Source: Bacteroidota bacterium
GTDB lineage: Bacteria; Bacteroidota; Bacteroidia; Chitinophagales; BACL12
Direction of reading: 5' to 3'
NCBI GenBank assembly: GCA_016718035.1
Contig: JADKEK010000013.1
Coordinates: 1 to 21,875, forward strand
Length of the DNA stretch: 21,875 bases
How positions within the stretch are numbered: position 1 is the stretch's first letter; the number at the start of each line of letters is the position of its first letter. The notes beneath the pieces were generated by a model. The model was not told the DNA's origin, did not search any database, and saw nothing but the letters and a program-made list of their open reading frames with translations. Both the position numbers and the translations under genes were made by a program. Below, piece by piece: positions 8,057 through 16,729 of this stretch.

Positions 8057-10525
8057 ATGAAAACGATATTACTAGTTATGTTTGCCGCTTCTGCATTCTT
8101 TTTTTCCATTGAAAACAGTATAAGTGGGTCCAAGGCAAAGTATACCCACGCTACCATTGACTCAAATTACCTCTTCGATCTGATTGACTCCGCCGACTTT
8201 CTTTCAAACACAGATGAATACGGTGCGCTTTTATTGTATGACAGTATCATTCAACTGGCTGATTTATACGGTTACCCCAATCCCAAAATTTATGCACAAA
8301 TTAATAAAGCACAACTCTTGTTATTTATTGATAGTATTGATGCCGCAGATGAATTAATAAATAAGGCCATTTCAAATAATAATTTCTTTTCTGATTATTA
8401 CTATCCTTTAAAGGGTTTTATAGTTAAGGCGGAGATTCAAAACTATTTAGGCGAATTTGATTCTGCCTTGTATTATTTAAATGCTGCAAAACCATTTGGA
8501 AATGATGAATATTATTTTATTGGCAGAATATATTATGATCTGGCCCAATTGTATTCCGATCAAAACAATTATGATTCAATGATTCAGTTATATTCAACTG
8601 CGCTTGAATATTTTAAATTAGCAAATGATCCTAATCGAACAATTAGTACCTATGCTAAAATTGGCGAGGCTTACAAATTAAAAGGTAATTTAGATAGCAG
8701 TTATAGTATTTTAATGGAGTGCGATTCAATGATTAACGTAACGCCAAACCTGTTTAATATAACAATCGCTCAAGCCTTTCTAGATATAGGTGATATTTAC
8801 AAAGCAAAAAGTCTATTCAAACCCGCTATTGATTACTACGAAAAGTGCATCCCACTTTTTGAGAGGGAATACGACTTTTATAACCTGGCCATTGTAAAGC
8901 AACGTATTGGAAATTTGTTGATGGATAAAGGAAATTACGTAGATGGTAAAATATACTTATATAGCATGTTAGATATCTGTATAAAATACCAATATAATAA
9001 CCTTATACCAAGGGTGTATAATTCAATCGCCAACATCGAAAACAGGAGTGGTAACTATGAAAAAGCCTTGGAAAATGCCAATACCGGGATTGCAATTTGC
9101 GAGCAAACAAACAATATTGGCACAACCTGGTCATTATTAATTTCTAAAGCTACTGCGATATCGGGGCTTGGCGACCACGTTTCAGCTTTACAATATTTTA
9201 TTGAAGCTGATGAAATGAGTGAACGTGTTTCGGTATTTACCGCAAAATTTTTACCAAAATATAGTCTTGCTGCTGAGTATCAAATGACAAACAATTTGAT
9301 TTTAGCGGATAGCTTTGCAAATATTGCATTAGTTATTGCTGAAACAGCAAAACAACAAAAAGAAATTTCAATGGCAAATAACCTACTTTATAAAATTAAT
9401 TTAGAAAATGGTAATTATAAAGCGGCGTTGGAAAATTATATCGCCGGTAAAATATACAAAGACAGTTTAAGGAATATTGAAAACAATTTCACCATAGAGA
9501 CTTTAAACAAAAAATATCAGCTGGCAGAAAAGGACAAGATGTTGGTTGAAACGAATTTGAGAAACGAATTGGTTGAACGTAACCTAAGAATACAATCCAT
9601 TTCTTTATTAGAACAACAAACAAAGAATCGGGTAATCACACTTATCAACGATTCGCTCCAACGAACTGCAGAACTTTCTAATCAGGCCTTTGAATTGGAA
9701 AAAGCAAAAGTAAAACAAGCAGAAGACCAAAAAAGTCTGGCCTTGCTAAAAGCTCAATCAGAAAAACAACAAAGAGAGTTGGAACAACAAAAAAGTGCCA
9801 AACAAAAAAATAGGTTTGTTTTGTTCAGTATCTTGTTTTTTGTGATAGCCATTTCAATTATTATTCTTGTGAAGCAAATTGGTAAAAAGAAGGTGTTGCA
9901 AATCAAAAACAATTTTTTATCGTATTGGATGAACACCCATTTTATTGCAAATAACATTGCGCTTAATAAAGGCGATACGCGCGAGAATCCCGAACGAGCA
10001 ATTCTGCGTGGAGATTTACTTTCCTCAATTACTACAGATATCTTCCATTTTGCGAAAATAGATAAGATTACGCTTCGTGAAGAGTTAAACATAGTTGAGA
10101 AGTTCATCAAAATAGAAGGCCTCCGGCTTGAAAATAGGTTTAATTACTCAATTAAAATATTTCCTGAAAATGCCCCTTTACAGGATATTGTCATAAAACC
10201 GCCACTAGCAATTCAAACCTTGGTAGAAAACACAATTAAACATGCTGTGGAAGCTAGTGATTACCATATTAATATTGAGGTTGCCATAAAAGTGTATGAA
10301 TCGTTTATTAAAATTAATGTTATTGACAACGGGCCCGGATTTAATAAAGACGTAACGCTTGAATCTATTTTACAAAACAAAGAGCCAAGTGCAATTCAAA
10401 TTATTTATGAACGGCTACGTGTTGAATGTAAAAAGAAGAAAATAAAGGATTTTATTAAAATAAATCGCCTCAACCACGGTAGCAACATTGAATTAATCAT
10501 TCCTTCATCTTTAAAACTCATGTAA
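8057..10525 (+). CDS. TPR-domain sensor histidine kinase, LytS/His_kinase (PF06580) type
   Basis: 822 residues. Signal-anchor or signal peptide at 1-23; TPR-type repeats at about 35-475 (for example YYDLAQLYSDQNNYDSMIQL and NSIANIENRSGNYEKALENA); a charged coiled coil at about 480-585; one membrane helix at about 586-608 (RFVLFSILFFVIAISIIILV). The cytoplasmic kinase has its phospho-acceptor box at about 620-635 (H628 in MNTHFIANNI), an N box PPLAIQTLVENTIKH (N725) and a G1 box DNGPGF (D757). The usual box is MNPHFIFNSLN; here Pro is Thr and Phe is Ala, but His is kept. The TPRs are predicted to be periplasmic and to sense protein or envelope signals. The stop TAA shares its last A with the ATG of the response regulator gene (10525), showing translational coupling. 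Confidence 0.9.
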   Translation: MKTILLVMFAASAFFFSIENSISGSKAKYTHATIDSNYLFDLIDSADFLSNTDEYGALLLYDSIIQLADLYGYPNPKIYAQINKAQLLLFIDSIDAADELINKAISNNNFFSDYYYPLKGFIVKAEIQNYLGEFDSALYYLNAAKPFGNDEYYFIGRIYYDLAQLYSDQNNYDSMIQLYSTALEYFKLANDPNRTISTYAKIGEAYKLKGNLDSSYSILMECDSMINVTPNLFNITIAQAFLDIGDIYKAKSLFKPAIDYYEKCIPLFEREYDFYNLAIVKQRIGNLLMDKGNYVDGKIYLYSMLDICIKYQYNNLIPRVYNSIANIENRSGNYEKALENANTGIAICEQTNNIGTTWSLLISKATAISGLGDHVSALQYFIEADEMSERVSVFTAKFLPKYSLAAEYQMTNNLILADSFANIALVIAETAKQQKEISMANNLLYKINLENGNYKAALENYIAGKIYKDSLRNIENNFTIETLNKKYQLAEKDKMLVETNLRNELVERNLRIQSISLLEQQTKNRVITLINDSLQRTAELSNQAFELEKAKVKQAEDQKSLALLKAQSEKQQRELEQQKSAKQKNRFVLFSILFFVIAISIIILVKQIGKKKVLQIKNNFLSYWMNTHFIANNIALNKGDTRENPERAILRGDLLSSITTDIFHFAKIDKITLREELNIVEKFIKIEGLRLENRFNYSIKIFPENAPLQDIVIKPPLAIQTLVENTIKHAVEASDYHINIEVAIKVYESFIKINVIDNGPGFNKDVTLESILQNKEPSAIQIIYERLRVECKKKKIKDFIKINRLNHGSNIELIIPSSLKLM

Positions 10526-11250
10526 TGCAAGGTTCTATTGTAATTATCGAGGACAACCCACAACATGCTGCCGATTTGGTGCACTTACTAAAAAAATTTT
10601 ATCCGTTGCTAAACATTAGGGCGGTTGCAGATAGTTATGCAACGGCATTGGAAGCTATAGAAAACCATAAACCGGATTTAGTGTTTTTAGATATAGAACT
10701 AAACGGCTCAAAAACAGGTATCGATGTTCTTAAATTTTACCACAACCTTAACTTAAATGTAATTTATACCTCACGCTTGGATAAAGGAGTTCAAGCGTTG
10801 AACTTGGGCGCCAAGTATTATTTGACAAAACCGTTTACGGAAGACGATTTTATCGAAGCCATTCGCGCCTGGGAAAAGCGCCGAAATAATACGGTAACCA
10901 TTGAAACCAAATACATTTATTTTCCCGAGTTAAACAAACCGATTTTTCGGATACAAATTTCAGAAATCATCGCACTAAAAGGGAATAAAGATTATTCCAT
11001 CCTGTATTCATCGAACGCAAAATTAAATAATATAACTGTCTCAAAACGTTTGAGCATATTAGAAGATGATTTTAATAAAAGTGGCTATTCAAATATAATA
11101 AGAACCAGTAAAAGTTATTTAATAAATAGCGATTACATAGAAAAAGCAGAAAAACAATTCAACTTAGTAGTAATGAGTAATCAATTGCAGGTTCCGGTTA
11201 GTTTTACTCAGGCCAGAGAAAAAATAAAGAATATATTTTTTCATAAATAA
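10525..11250 (+). CDS. LytTR-family response regulator, partner of the TPR kinase
   Basis: 241 residues. The receiver domain at about 4-118 has acidic E9/D10, phospho-acceptor D56 (LVFLDIEL), T82/S83 and K102 (TKPF). The LytTR DNA-binding domain at about 138-238 (IYFPELNKPIFRIQISEIIA, then GNKDYSILYSS, then IIRTSKSYLINSDYI) is the form that binds direct repeats through beta-strands. Its start overlaps the kinase stop by one base (TAATG), so it is the cognate regulator. Target genes are not shown; other window genes with the 13-bp palindrome could be tested, but LytTR proteins normally bind direct repeats, not a palindrome of this kind. Gene and kinase have no frameshifts. Confidence 0.92.
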   Translation: MQGSIVIIEDNPQHAADLVHLLKKFYPLLNIRAVADSYATALEAIENHKPDLVFLDIELNGSKTGIDVLKFYHNLNLNVIYTSRLDKGVQALNLGAKYYLTKPFTEDDFIEAIRAWEKRRNNTVTIETKYIYFPELNKPIFRIQISEIIALKGNKDYSILYSSNAKLNNITVSKRLSILEDDFNKSGYSNIIRTSKSYLINSDYIEKAEKQFNLVVMSNQLQVPVSFTQAREKIKNIFFHK

Positions 11251-11339
11251 ACACTTTCGTCGATTAAAAATCTATTTCATCGAATCTTTTACCTCTTGGT
11301 CGAATACCCATTGTATCCGATAAAATCGTAGTGACATTA

Positions 11340-11366
11340 GTATCATAAAATTTGATTTTATGATAC
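11340..11366. repeat. Perfect inverted repeat at the start of a small ORF
   Basis: GTATCATAAAAT (11340-11351) and ATTTTATGATAC (11355-11366) are perfect 12-bp complements around a TTG loop. The right arm contains the ATG (11360) of the small ORF described next. As RNA the hairpin would hide that start codon; as DNA it could be an operator. Confidence 0.55.
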
Positions 11367-11473
11367 AAACAATGTTGAACAACCTATCCGGCAAGGCCGG
11401 TAAGTTAGCTGCACTGGTTCCGGTGCTTTCTTTTTTATTCCCGTGGTGGGACATTCTTTTTCCACCTAAGTAA
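11360..11473 (+). CDS. Possible 37-residue hydrophobic microprotein
   Basis: The frame reads MIQTMLNNLSGKAGKLAALV then PVLSFLFPWWDILFPPK and stops at TAA 11471. A start at the second Met (11372) would give 33 residues beginning MLNNLSGKAGKLAAL. A basic, amphipathic N-terminus is followed by a hydrophobic, aromatic and Pro-rich end, as in small membrane-associated peptides. Support comes from its position: it fills the 232-nt gap between the response regulator stop and a strong terminator that begins 8 nt after its own stop, so the region is clearly transcribed. A perfect hairpin overlaps its first ATG. No homologue is recognised. A weak opposite-strand frame (11454-11272) is judged less likely. 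A non-coding RNA is the main alternative. Confidence 0.35.
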   Translation: MIQTMLNNLSGKAGKLAALVPVLSFLFPWWDILFPPK

Positions 11474-11481
11474 CTAATGTT

Positions 11482-11514
11482 AAGAGGCTATTGTATAGAA
11501 ATAGCCTCTTTTTT
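11482..11514 (+). terminator. Strong intrinsic terminator of the 6490-11250 operon
   Basis: An 11-bp perfect stem AAGAGGCTATT / AATAGCCTCTT (11482-11492, 11500-11510) has a 7-nt loop and runs into TTTTTT. It closes the helical-repeat/kinase/regulator transcript and the possible microprotein. Confidence 0.9.
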
Positions 11515-11696
11515 ATTTGTTGCTTTTTATAGGATTTATTTAACTTTTATTAATTGTTGCAATGAGTTTAGCGTTTAAGAATTAATTAAAATTAACGTTA
11601 AGCTTGTTCATCTCTCATTTTATAAAATTATCCCTAACAATTGCTTATTACATAAAATTATATTCTTTGCTCAATCGCGTCAATTTAGTAGACTTT
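11515..11696. other. A+T-rich intergenic stretch between convergent units
   Basis: It lies between the + strand terminator (11482-11514) and the - strand terminator (11697-11744). I see no gene, RNA or clear repeat in it. Confidence 0.5.
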
Positions 11697-11744
11697 TTTA
11701 AAAAAATAACCGGTAGTGGGATGAAATCCTGCTGCCGGTTATTT
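11697..11744 (-). terminator. Terminator of the amidase gene
   Basis: AATAACCGGTAGTGGGAT (11705-11722) pairs with ATCCTGCTGCCGGTTATT (11726-11743) with a 3-nt loop and only a few wobbles or mismatches. On the minus strand it is followed by a run of T. It lies 50 nt after the minus-strand stop at 11794. Confidence 0.8.
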
Positions 11745-11793
11745 ATATGATCAATTTATTTGGTGCCTTTACCAAATTAATCGTTATAGATGG

Positions 11794-14700
11794 TCAATGC
11801 ATAATTACAAATTTATTTGATTGTACATTAACGCCATTATTAAAGATTAATATATAAGCTCCCGATGCCAGATTACTTACATTTAATATCAACTTATTTG
11901 GGTTCTCAGTTGTAATTATTGGCTCAACCAATTGCCCCACGGCGTTTATTATTGAAATATTTACATCTTGCCAGCTCGGAGATATTACAAAGATTTCTTT
12001 GTCAACCAATGTTGGATAGACTTCAATATTTAGTGTGTTAAACGTTTCGATTTCTATAATAAGTGGTTTTATTGTTAAATAATCACACGACCAATTGTTT
12101 ACTTCATTACCCTCTACCTCATCCTCTTCTGAATCTGCATAGGCAACTATAGTATATATTGTTTCTTCATCTACCACCGGTGCGTCAAATGTAAATTCTT
12201 TTTCTTCTTCGTCACCGGTATCTAATGAACCAACAGGAGCATCATCAGTCTGAACGTAATCTGAAGGATCAAAATCATCACAATCCAATTCACCTTCTAT
12301 TATATAATACGAAACTGTGGTTAAGCCTGCATCTCCGTCTCCCGTATTTTCTACTGTTACAATTATTGTAACCTCTTCACCTGACATAACATCTGATGGA
12401 CTGGCAGATACCGAAGATTCTAAATCAGGTAATGGGGTAACGATTATTGTAATATAATCACATGACCAATTATTTACTTCATTATCCTCATCTTCATCCT
12501 CTTCCGAATCTGCATAGGCAACTATGGTATATATTGTGCTTCATCTACAGCGGGTGCGTCAAATGTAAATTCTATTTCTTCCTCGTCACCAGCGCCTAAT
12601 GAACCAACTGAAGCATCGTCTTCCTGGTCGTAATCTGAAGGATCAAAATCATCACAATCCAATTCACCTTCTATTATATAATACGAAACTGTGGTTGAGC
12701 CTGCTTCTCCGTCTCCTGTATTTTCTACTGTTACTGTTACCGTTACTTCTTCACCGGACATAACATCTGATGGGCTGGCAGAAACTGAAGATTCTAAATC
12801 AGGAACTTCAACAGGAATTGGATTAACTGTAATATAATCACACGACCAATTATTTACTTCATTATCCTCATCTTCATCCTCTTCCGAATCTGCATATGCC
12901 ACTATTGTATATATTGTTTCTTCATCTACCGTCGGTGCGTCAAATGTAAATTCTATTTCTTCCTCATCACCGGCATCTAATGAACCAACTGAAGCGTCAT
13001 CCTCCTGGTCGTAATCTGAAGGATCAAAATCATCACAATCCAACTCACCTTCTATTATATAATACGAAACTGTGGTAGAGCCTGCATCTCCGTCTCCTGT
13101 ATTTTCTACTGTTACAGTTACTGTTACTTCTTCGCCAGACAAAACATCTGATGGGCTGGCAGAAACCGAAGATTCTAAATCAGGTAGTGGGGGAGGTGGT
13201 ACCGCATTTACAGTTATATAATCACATGACCAATTATTTACTTCATTATCCTCATCTTCATCCTCCTCTGAATCTGCATAGGCAACTATGGTATATATTG
13301 TTTCTTCAGTTACCGTTGGTGCATCAAATGTAAATTCAATATCTTCCTCATCGCCTGCATCTAATGAACCAACTGAAGCGTCATCCTCCTGGTCGTAATC
13401 TGAAGGATCAAAATCATCACAATCCAATTCACCTTCTATTATATAATACGAAACTGTGGTTGAGCCTGCATCTCCGTCTCCTGTATTTTCTACTGTTACA
13501 GTTACTGTAACCTCTTCACCGGACATAACATCTGATGGGCTGGCAGAAACTGAAGATTCTAAATCGACTGTTGGTGGATTGCATTCCGGATCGTCAGCAT
13601 ATAAACATATTTTGAAATCACCTTCATTAATAATTACACCATACTCCCAAACGCGAATTAATAATTCTTGGCACGCGTAATCACTCAAGTCAATATCTTC
13701 TTCAAAAGGCATATATCCATTACCGTTCCCTATACATTCAATATCATCAATATCTTCACAATCAGGTGATTGTTCGTAAAATGCCAAACCCAAATCTGCC
13801 CCTACAATATCAATACTTTCTGTATAAACAGAAACTATTCCGGATTCGGGAACAATAAATTTAAACCAGACATCAATATTACCCGGGTCGTCACATGTAG
13901 GAATTGTAATTCCAGACTCCGAAGCGTCCTCAATTGTGTATGTTTCTTCATCACAAGATGTATTAACTATTAATTCAATAGCATCACATGGATCGTCATT
14001 TTCAACACCCCCTACAACTAATTCGCAATCAGACATATAGTCATCAACAGATGCTCTTATATCGGGTAGCTCTGCATATAAATTAGATCCGGGGCAAGCT
14101 GTATAACCAGGGCTGCAACCATCTTTATGGCCTGCAATATTTTTGAGATTCGAGCCTGGCGAATCATCATCGTGAAAAGATTCACCGAGCGGATCAATAT
14201 CGTTTAAACAACAACGCCATCCCAATAATTTTATTAATGAATTTTTTGCATCTTCAGGTATGGATATTAACTCCATATTGCCAAGTACACAAATGCCCAT
14301 AGTATTTCCGTTTGCACCACACATATGTGCGCCTTGAACATTAATTCCGCCTCCTCTACCTTCGTAAATTACCCCATCATGGTCAATCAACCAGTTGTAT
14401 CCTATATCGCACCAGCCATTATCATATACATGTGTAGTCCAAATTGATTTAACGCGGTCGTCCCAACCTCCAGCCGGTTCGGTATTTGAGCCTGCTTCAT
14501 GATGTACTATTAAATGGGTTACTGAAGTATAAGCAATTTCACCGTCATCACATGATGCGTCATCACCGTCTGGGCAATTCCAATCACTTCGGTCTTCATA
14601 TGCTGGTAAAGCACATGAGCATTCCGCCCCAGCCATTTTCAAGGATTCTCCTTTGTCTATATGTGAATCTTTAAAATTAAAAATTCGGTATTTTAAATAC

Positions 14701-15143
14701 TCAAATTGAGTTTTATCAATTACATTGCTCGTAATTATTTTAAACTTAATAAATTTTGAACTAACATCTACAAAAACTAATTCTAAGTTTATTATATCAT
14801 TATCTGTTTTATGAAACAAGTCGTGGTTCACCCCAAGTTGTTGCCAATTACCCCAACTCTTATTGTCCGGTGAAACAACATAATAAACCTCAAAAACATT
14901 GTTTAATATTTTTTGGTTAGGTGAACTCACTTGAGTGCTTACCCATAAATCAGCGCCTACCTTGGGCAAGGTTATTTCAATTGGAGCAGTTACAAACTCA
15001 ACAAGATTGCTGTTCTGTAATTGAGAAAGCATAAACTCATTTGCATTTAATTTCCCTTCTTGGTTGACAATGTCGGAATTAAATTGCCCAAAAGAAAAAA
15101 AACTTAAGAAAATGAGGCAGAAAAAAATGGTGGTGTTTTTCAT
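11794..15143 (-). CDS. Secreted N-acetylmuramoyl-L-alanine amidase (PGRP fold) with four CARDB repeats and T9SS tail, one frameshift
   Basis: The reconstructed protein is about 1116 residues; a one-base loss at 12536-12541 splits it (15143-12522 and 12387-11794). Domains: signal peptide 1-19 (MKNTTIFFCLIFLSFFSFG); a beta-rich region 45-160; a peptidoglycan-recognition/Amidase_2 domain about 205-370; a Cys-containing beta domain about 384-515 (VWFKFIVPESGIVSV); four CARDB repeats from about 527; and a type A T9SS sorting domain in the last 80 residues. Zinc ligands appear intact: H214 or H215 (LIVHHEAG), H339 (AGHKDG) and C350 (TACPG), with the catalytic Tyr at 249 (IGYNWLID). The enzyme should cut the muramoyl-alanine amide bond outside the cell, on other bacteria or on shed wall, after T9SS export. 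The break is shown to be an error-like indel because the other three repeats carry the intact codons. Own promoter region and terminator. Confidence 0.88.
12058..13565 (-). repeat. Four tandem CARDB-coding repeats, 374-384 bp each
   Basis: Units begin at 13565, 13181, 12800 and 12426 (each opening with the codons for DLESSVSASPSD) and run down to about 12058. Spacing is 384, 381 and 374 bp; the last value reflects the one-base deletion. The DNA identity is high enough that three units differ at only scattered positions, and the fourth is more diverged. Each unit encodes ELDCDDFDPSDY and NNWSCDY, so it carries two Cys and about one-third acidic residues in its middle. Linkers differ (NAVPPPPLP, NPIPVEVP). 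Recent duplication or repeat homogenisation is likely. Confidence 0.9.
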
Positions 15144-15501
15144 AATTCTAAAAATTAAATTGGTGATTTTATATACAAAATCAAATTTAAAATCAACTTA
15201 ATCTTTATGAAAGCAAAATAATATGTTGTTTTCGTATGAAAAACTTATAAAACACTTGCAAAATATTGATTATCAATATATTAATGTCGTTCTTAACTAG
15301 GGCCTGTTCAGTATATAATTGCAGAAAGAGGGGTATTTGAAGGAAGAATTTTTAATATTGTCACTTATTCTAACGGTGTTTAATACATCTAGCAAAATTT
15401 GCTCAAACAACCCTTGAATCAACACCCCAAAATTAAGGTAAATATATATTTAGCCGCTATTGGCGAAAAGCTAGACGATCAATTATAAATTTTCACCCGC
15501 T
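15144..15501. other. Intergenic region upstream of the amidase gene
   Basis: A 358-bp stretch without a gene. It contains the 13-bp palindrome at 15265-15277 and a weak minus-strand -7 box, TAAATTTG (15189-15182), whose TTG partner is 24 nt upstream, more than the usual 19-21. I see no terminator for the gene ending at 15502. Confidence 0.45.
15265..15277. promoter_or_regulatory. 13-bp perfect palindrome, candidate operator (copy 2)
   Basis: ATTGATTATCAAT, extended to a 17-bp perfect palindrome at 15263-15279. It lies 122 nt upstream of the amidase start (15143). Confidence 0.4.
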
Positions 15502-16433
15502 TCACTCCTTCTCCAAAAAATACCAAAACATTTTTTCTGTCAACTCAATTAATTGTTGGTGTTGTTTTGGCCATTCTGATTTATTTAGCGGGTCGTTTTC
15601 TTTTAATCGAAGTTTAATATTTTGTTTGTTGCGACCTGGTATAAAATCCCATTCAAGGGTGCTGCCAAATATAGCGATGGACTCCTCTTTGTATTTTTGC
15701 TCAAGGCTTTGATAAATTGCTGAAGCATTGTTACCTCTTAATATGTAAATAAGTCCTATTCTTTTATCTCGTGCATTTGCAAATAACCGCATCCGACGCT
15801 CGCCACTGCCCCAGGTAATTATATTAAAATAGGTTGGTGTTGGTTCACGCATTTTTACGGTTTTGCTTCCTTATCCATCAGCGATTTTAAGGTTTGCCAA
15901 TATTCAAGTTGGATTAAATTTGTATCGCTGTTAAGCTTGTTGCGGCTACTTCGTTGTAAATTTCTTGTCCAGTTATTTGGCTTTGATACTAATTTAAATT
16001 GAGGAGCCGGTAGCGAATCGCCAATTTTAAATACAGCAATTTCGACACCAAAAAAATTTATGTTTTGTTCAGTAATACTGTTTAACCAATCAAGCGTTGC
16101 CCGATGCTCTTCGGTAAATGTTTCGGCTATCCAAATAATAGTAAATGTTTCAAGTCCTGCAGCATAGGTTAGCAATTGACCCAGATGTTTGTGGTCTGTT
16201 GACTCAAGTTGGTTTTCAATGAGCACCAAACTATCGTCTTCAAGATTTTTGCAAACAATATCTGCTCTATACGGCCCTACGGCTTCCTCTTTACTAATCA
16301 TCTCAATCTCTAAATTAATTGCATCTGCAAGTAGTGATATGTTTTCATTCTGTGCCAACCAAGGTGTGAAATTTCCCGCTTCATTTTTCCATATTTCACG
16401 AAGCCTAACTTGTTGAAGTCTTGATAGCTGCAT
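15502..16433 (-). CDS. DUF4268 protein with PD-(D/E)XK nuclease-like core, one frameshift
   Basis: Two open pieces (16433-15855 and 15852-15502) make one 310-residue protein, the usual size for this family. The N-terminal part carries the nuclease-like core: YRADIV (D58), LIENQLE (E73, Q75), HLGQLLTYAAGL and the TIIWIAETFTEEHRATLDWL stretch. The C-terminal part (WGSGERRMRLFANA, WDFIPGRNKQNIKLRL, EKMFWYFLEKE) is the DUF4268 domain. The E-x-Q in place of E-x-K is seen in the wider PD-(D/E)XK group. The break at 15850-15856 is repaired by one extra A in AAAA (GCAAAACCG to GCAAAAACCG), giving KEAKTVKMREP. No methyltransferase or partner lies beside it, so it is an orphan; a defence or DNA-processing role is an inference. 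Cytoplasmic. Confidence 0.78.
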
Positions 16434-16451
16434 ACATTGAGTTATTTACCA

Positions 16452-16483
16452 TAAATATATTTTATTTTGTTGTGATTGCACAA
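16452..16483 (-). promoter_or_regulatory. Probable Bacteroidota promoter for the DUF4268 gene
   Basis: On the minus strand TTG (16483-16481) is followed by 21 nt and TATATTTA (16459-16452), one base from TAnnTTTG. It lies 18 nt upstream of the start codon at 16433. Confidence 0.45.
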
Positions 16484-16612
16484 CTTAATTACAAGGAAAT
16501 CGCAATTATACAAACCCTTTAGGTATAAGCGTTAAATGGGTGTTTTTTGAATGATGAATTCTTATAGAAAACATCTTATAAAGTAGATTAAAGAAAAGTT
16601 AGGTTACGATCA

Positions 16613-16668
16613 TTAAAAAAAAAGGAAATCATTACCCCTCCAATTTTGTATTAGAGTGGTAATGATCC
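16613..16668 (-). terminator. Terminator of the T9SS gene ending at 16730
   Basis: ATCATTACC (16628-16636) and GGTAATGAT (16658-16666) pair over 9 bp, with weaker extension on both sides. On the minus strand a run of nine T (16623-16615) follows. It lies about 60 nt after the minus-strand stop. Confidence 0.75.
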
Positions 16669-16729
16669 TGCGGTGGTTTTTTACTTAAAACGTAGTGTGA
16701 ACTTATTAATTAAAAGCGTTCTATCTTTT

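Noticed and set aside
11272..11454. 60-residue minus-strand ORF opposite the possible microprotein
   Set aside because: No signal or family character; its strand is opposite to the terminator-defined transcript.
13151..14674. Four plus-strand ORFs opposite the amidase gene
   Set aside because: They are shadows of a long coding region with clear domains on the minus strand.
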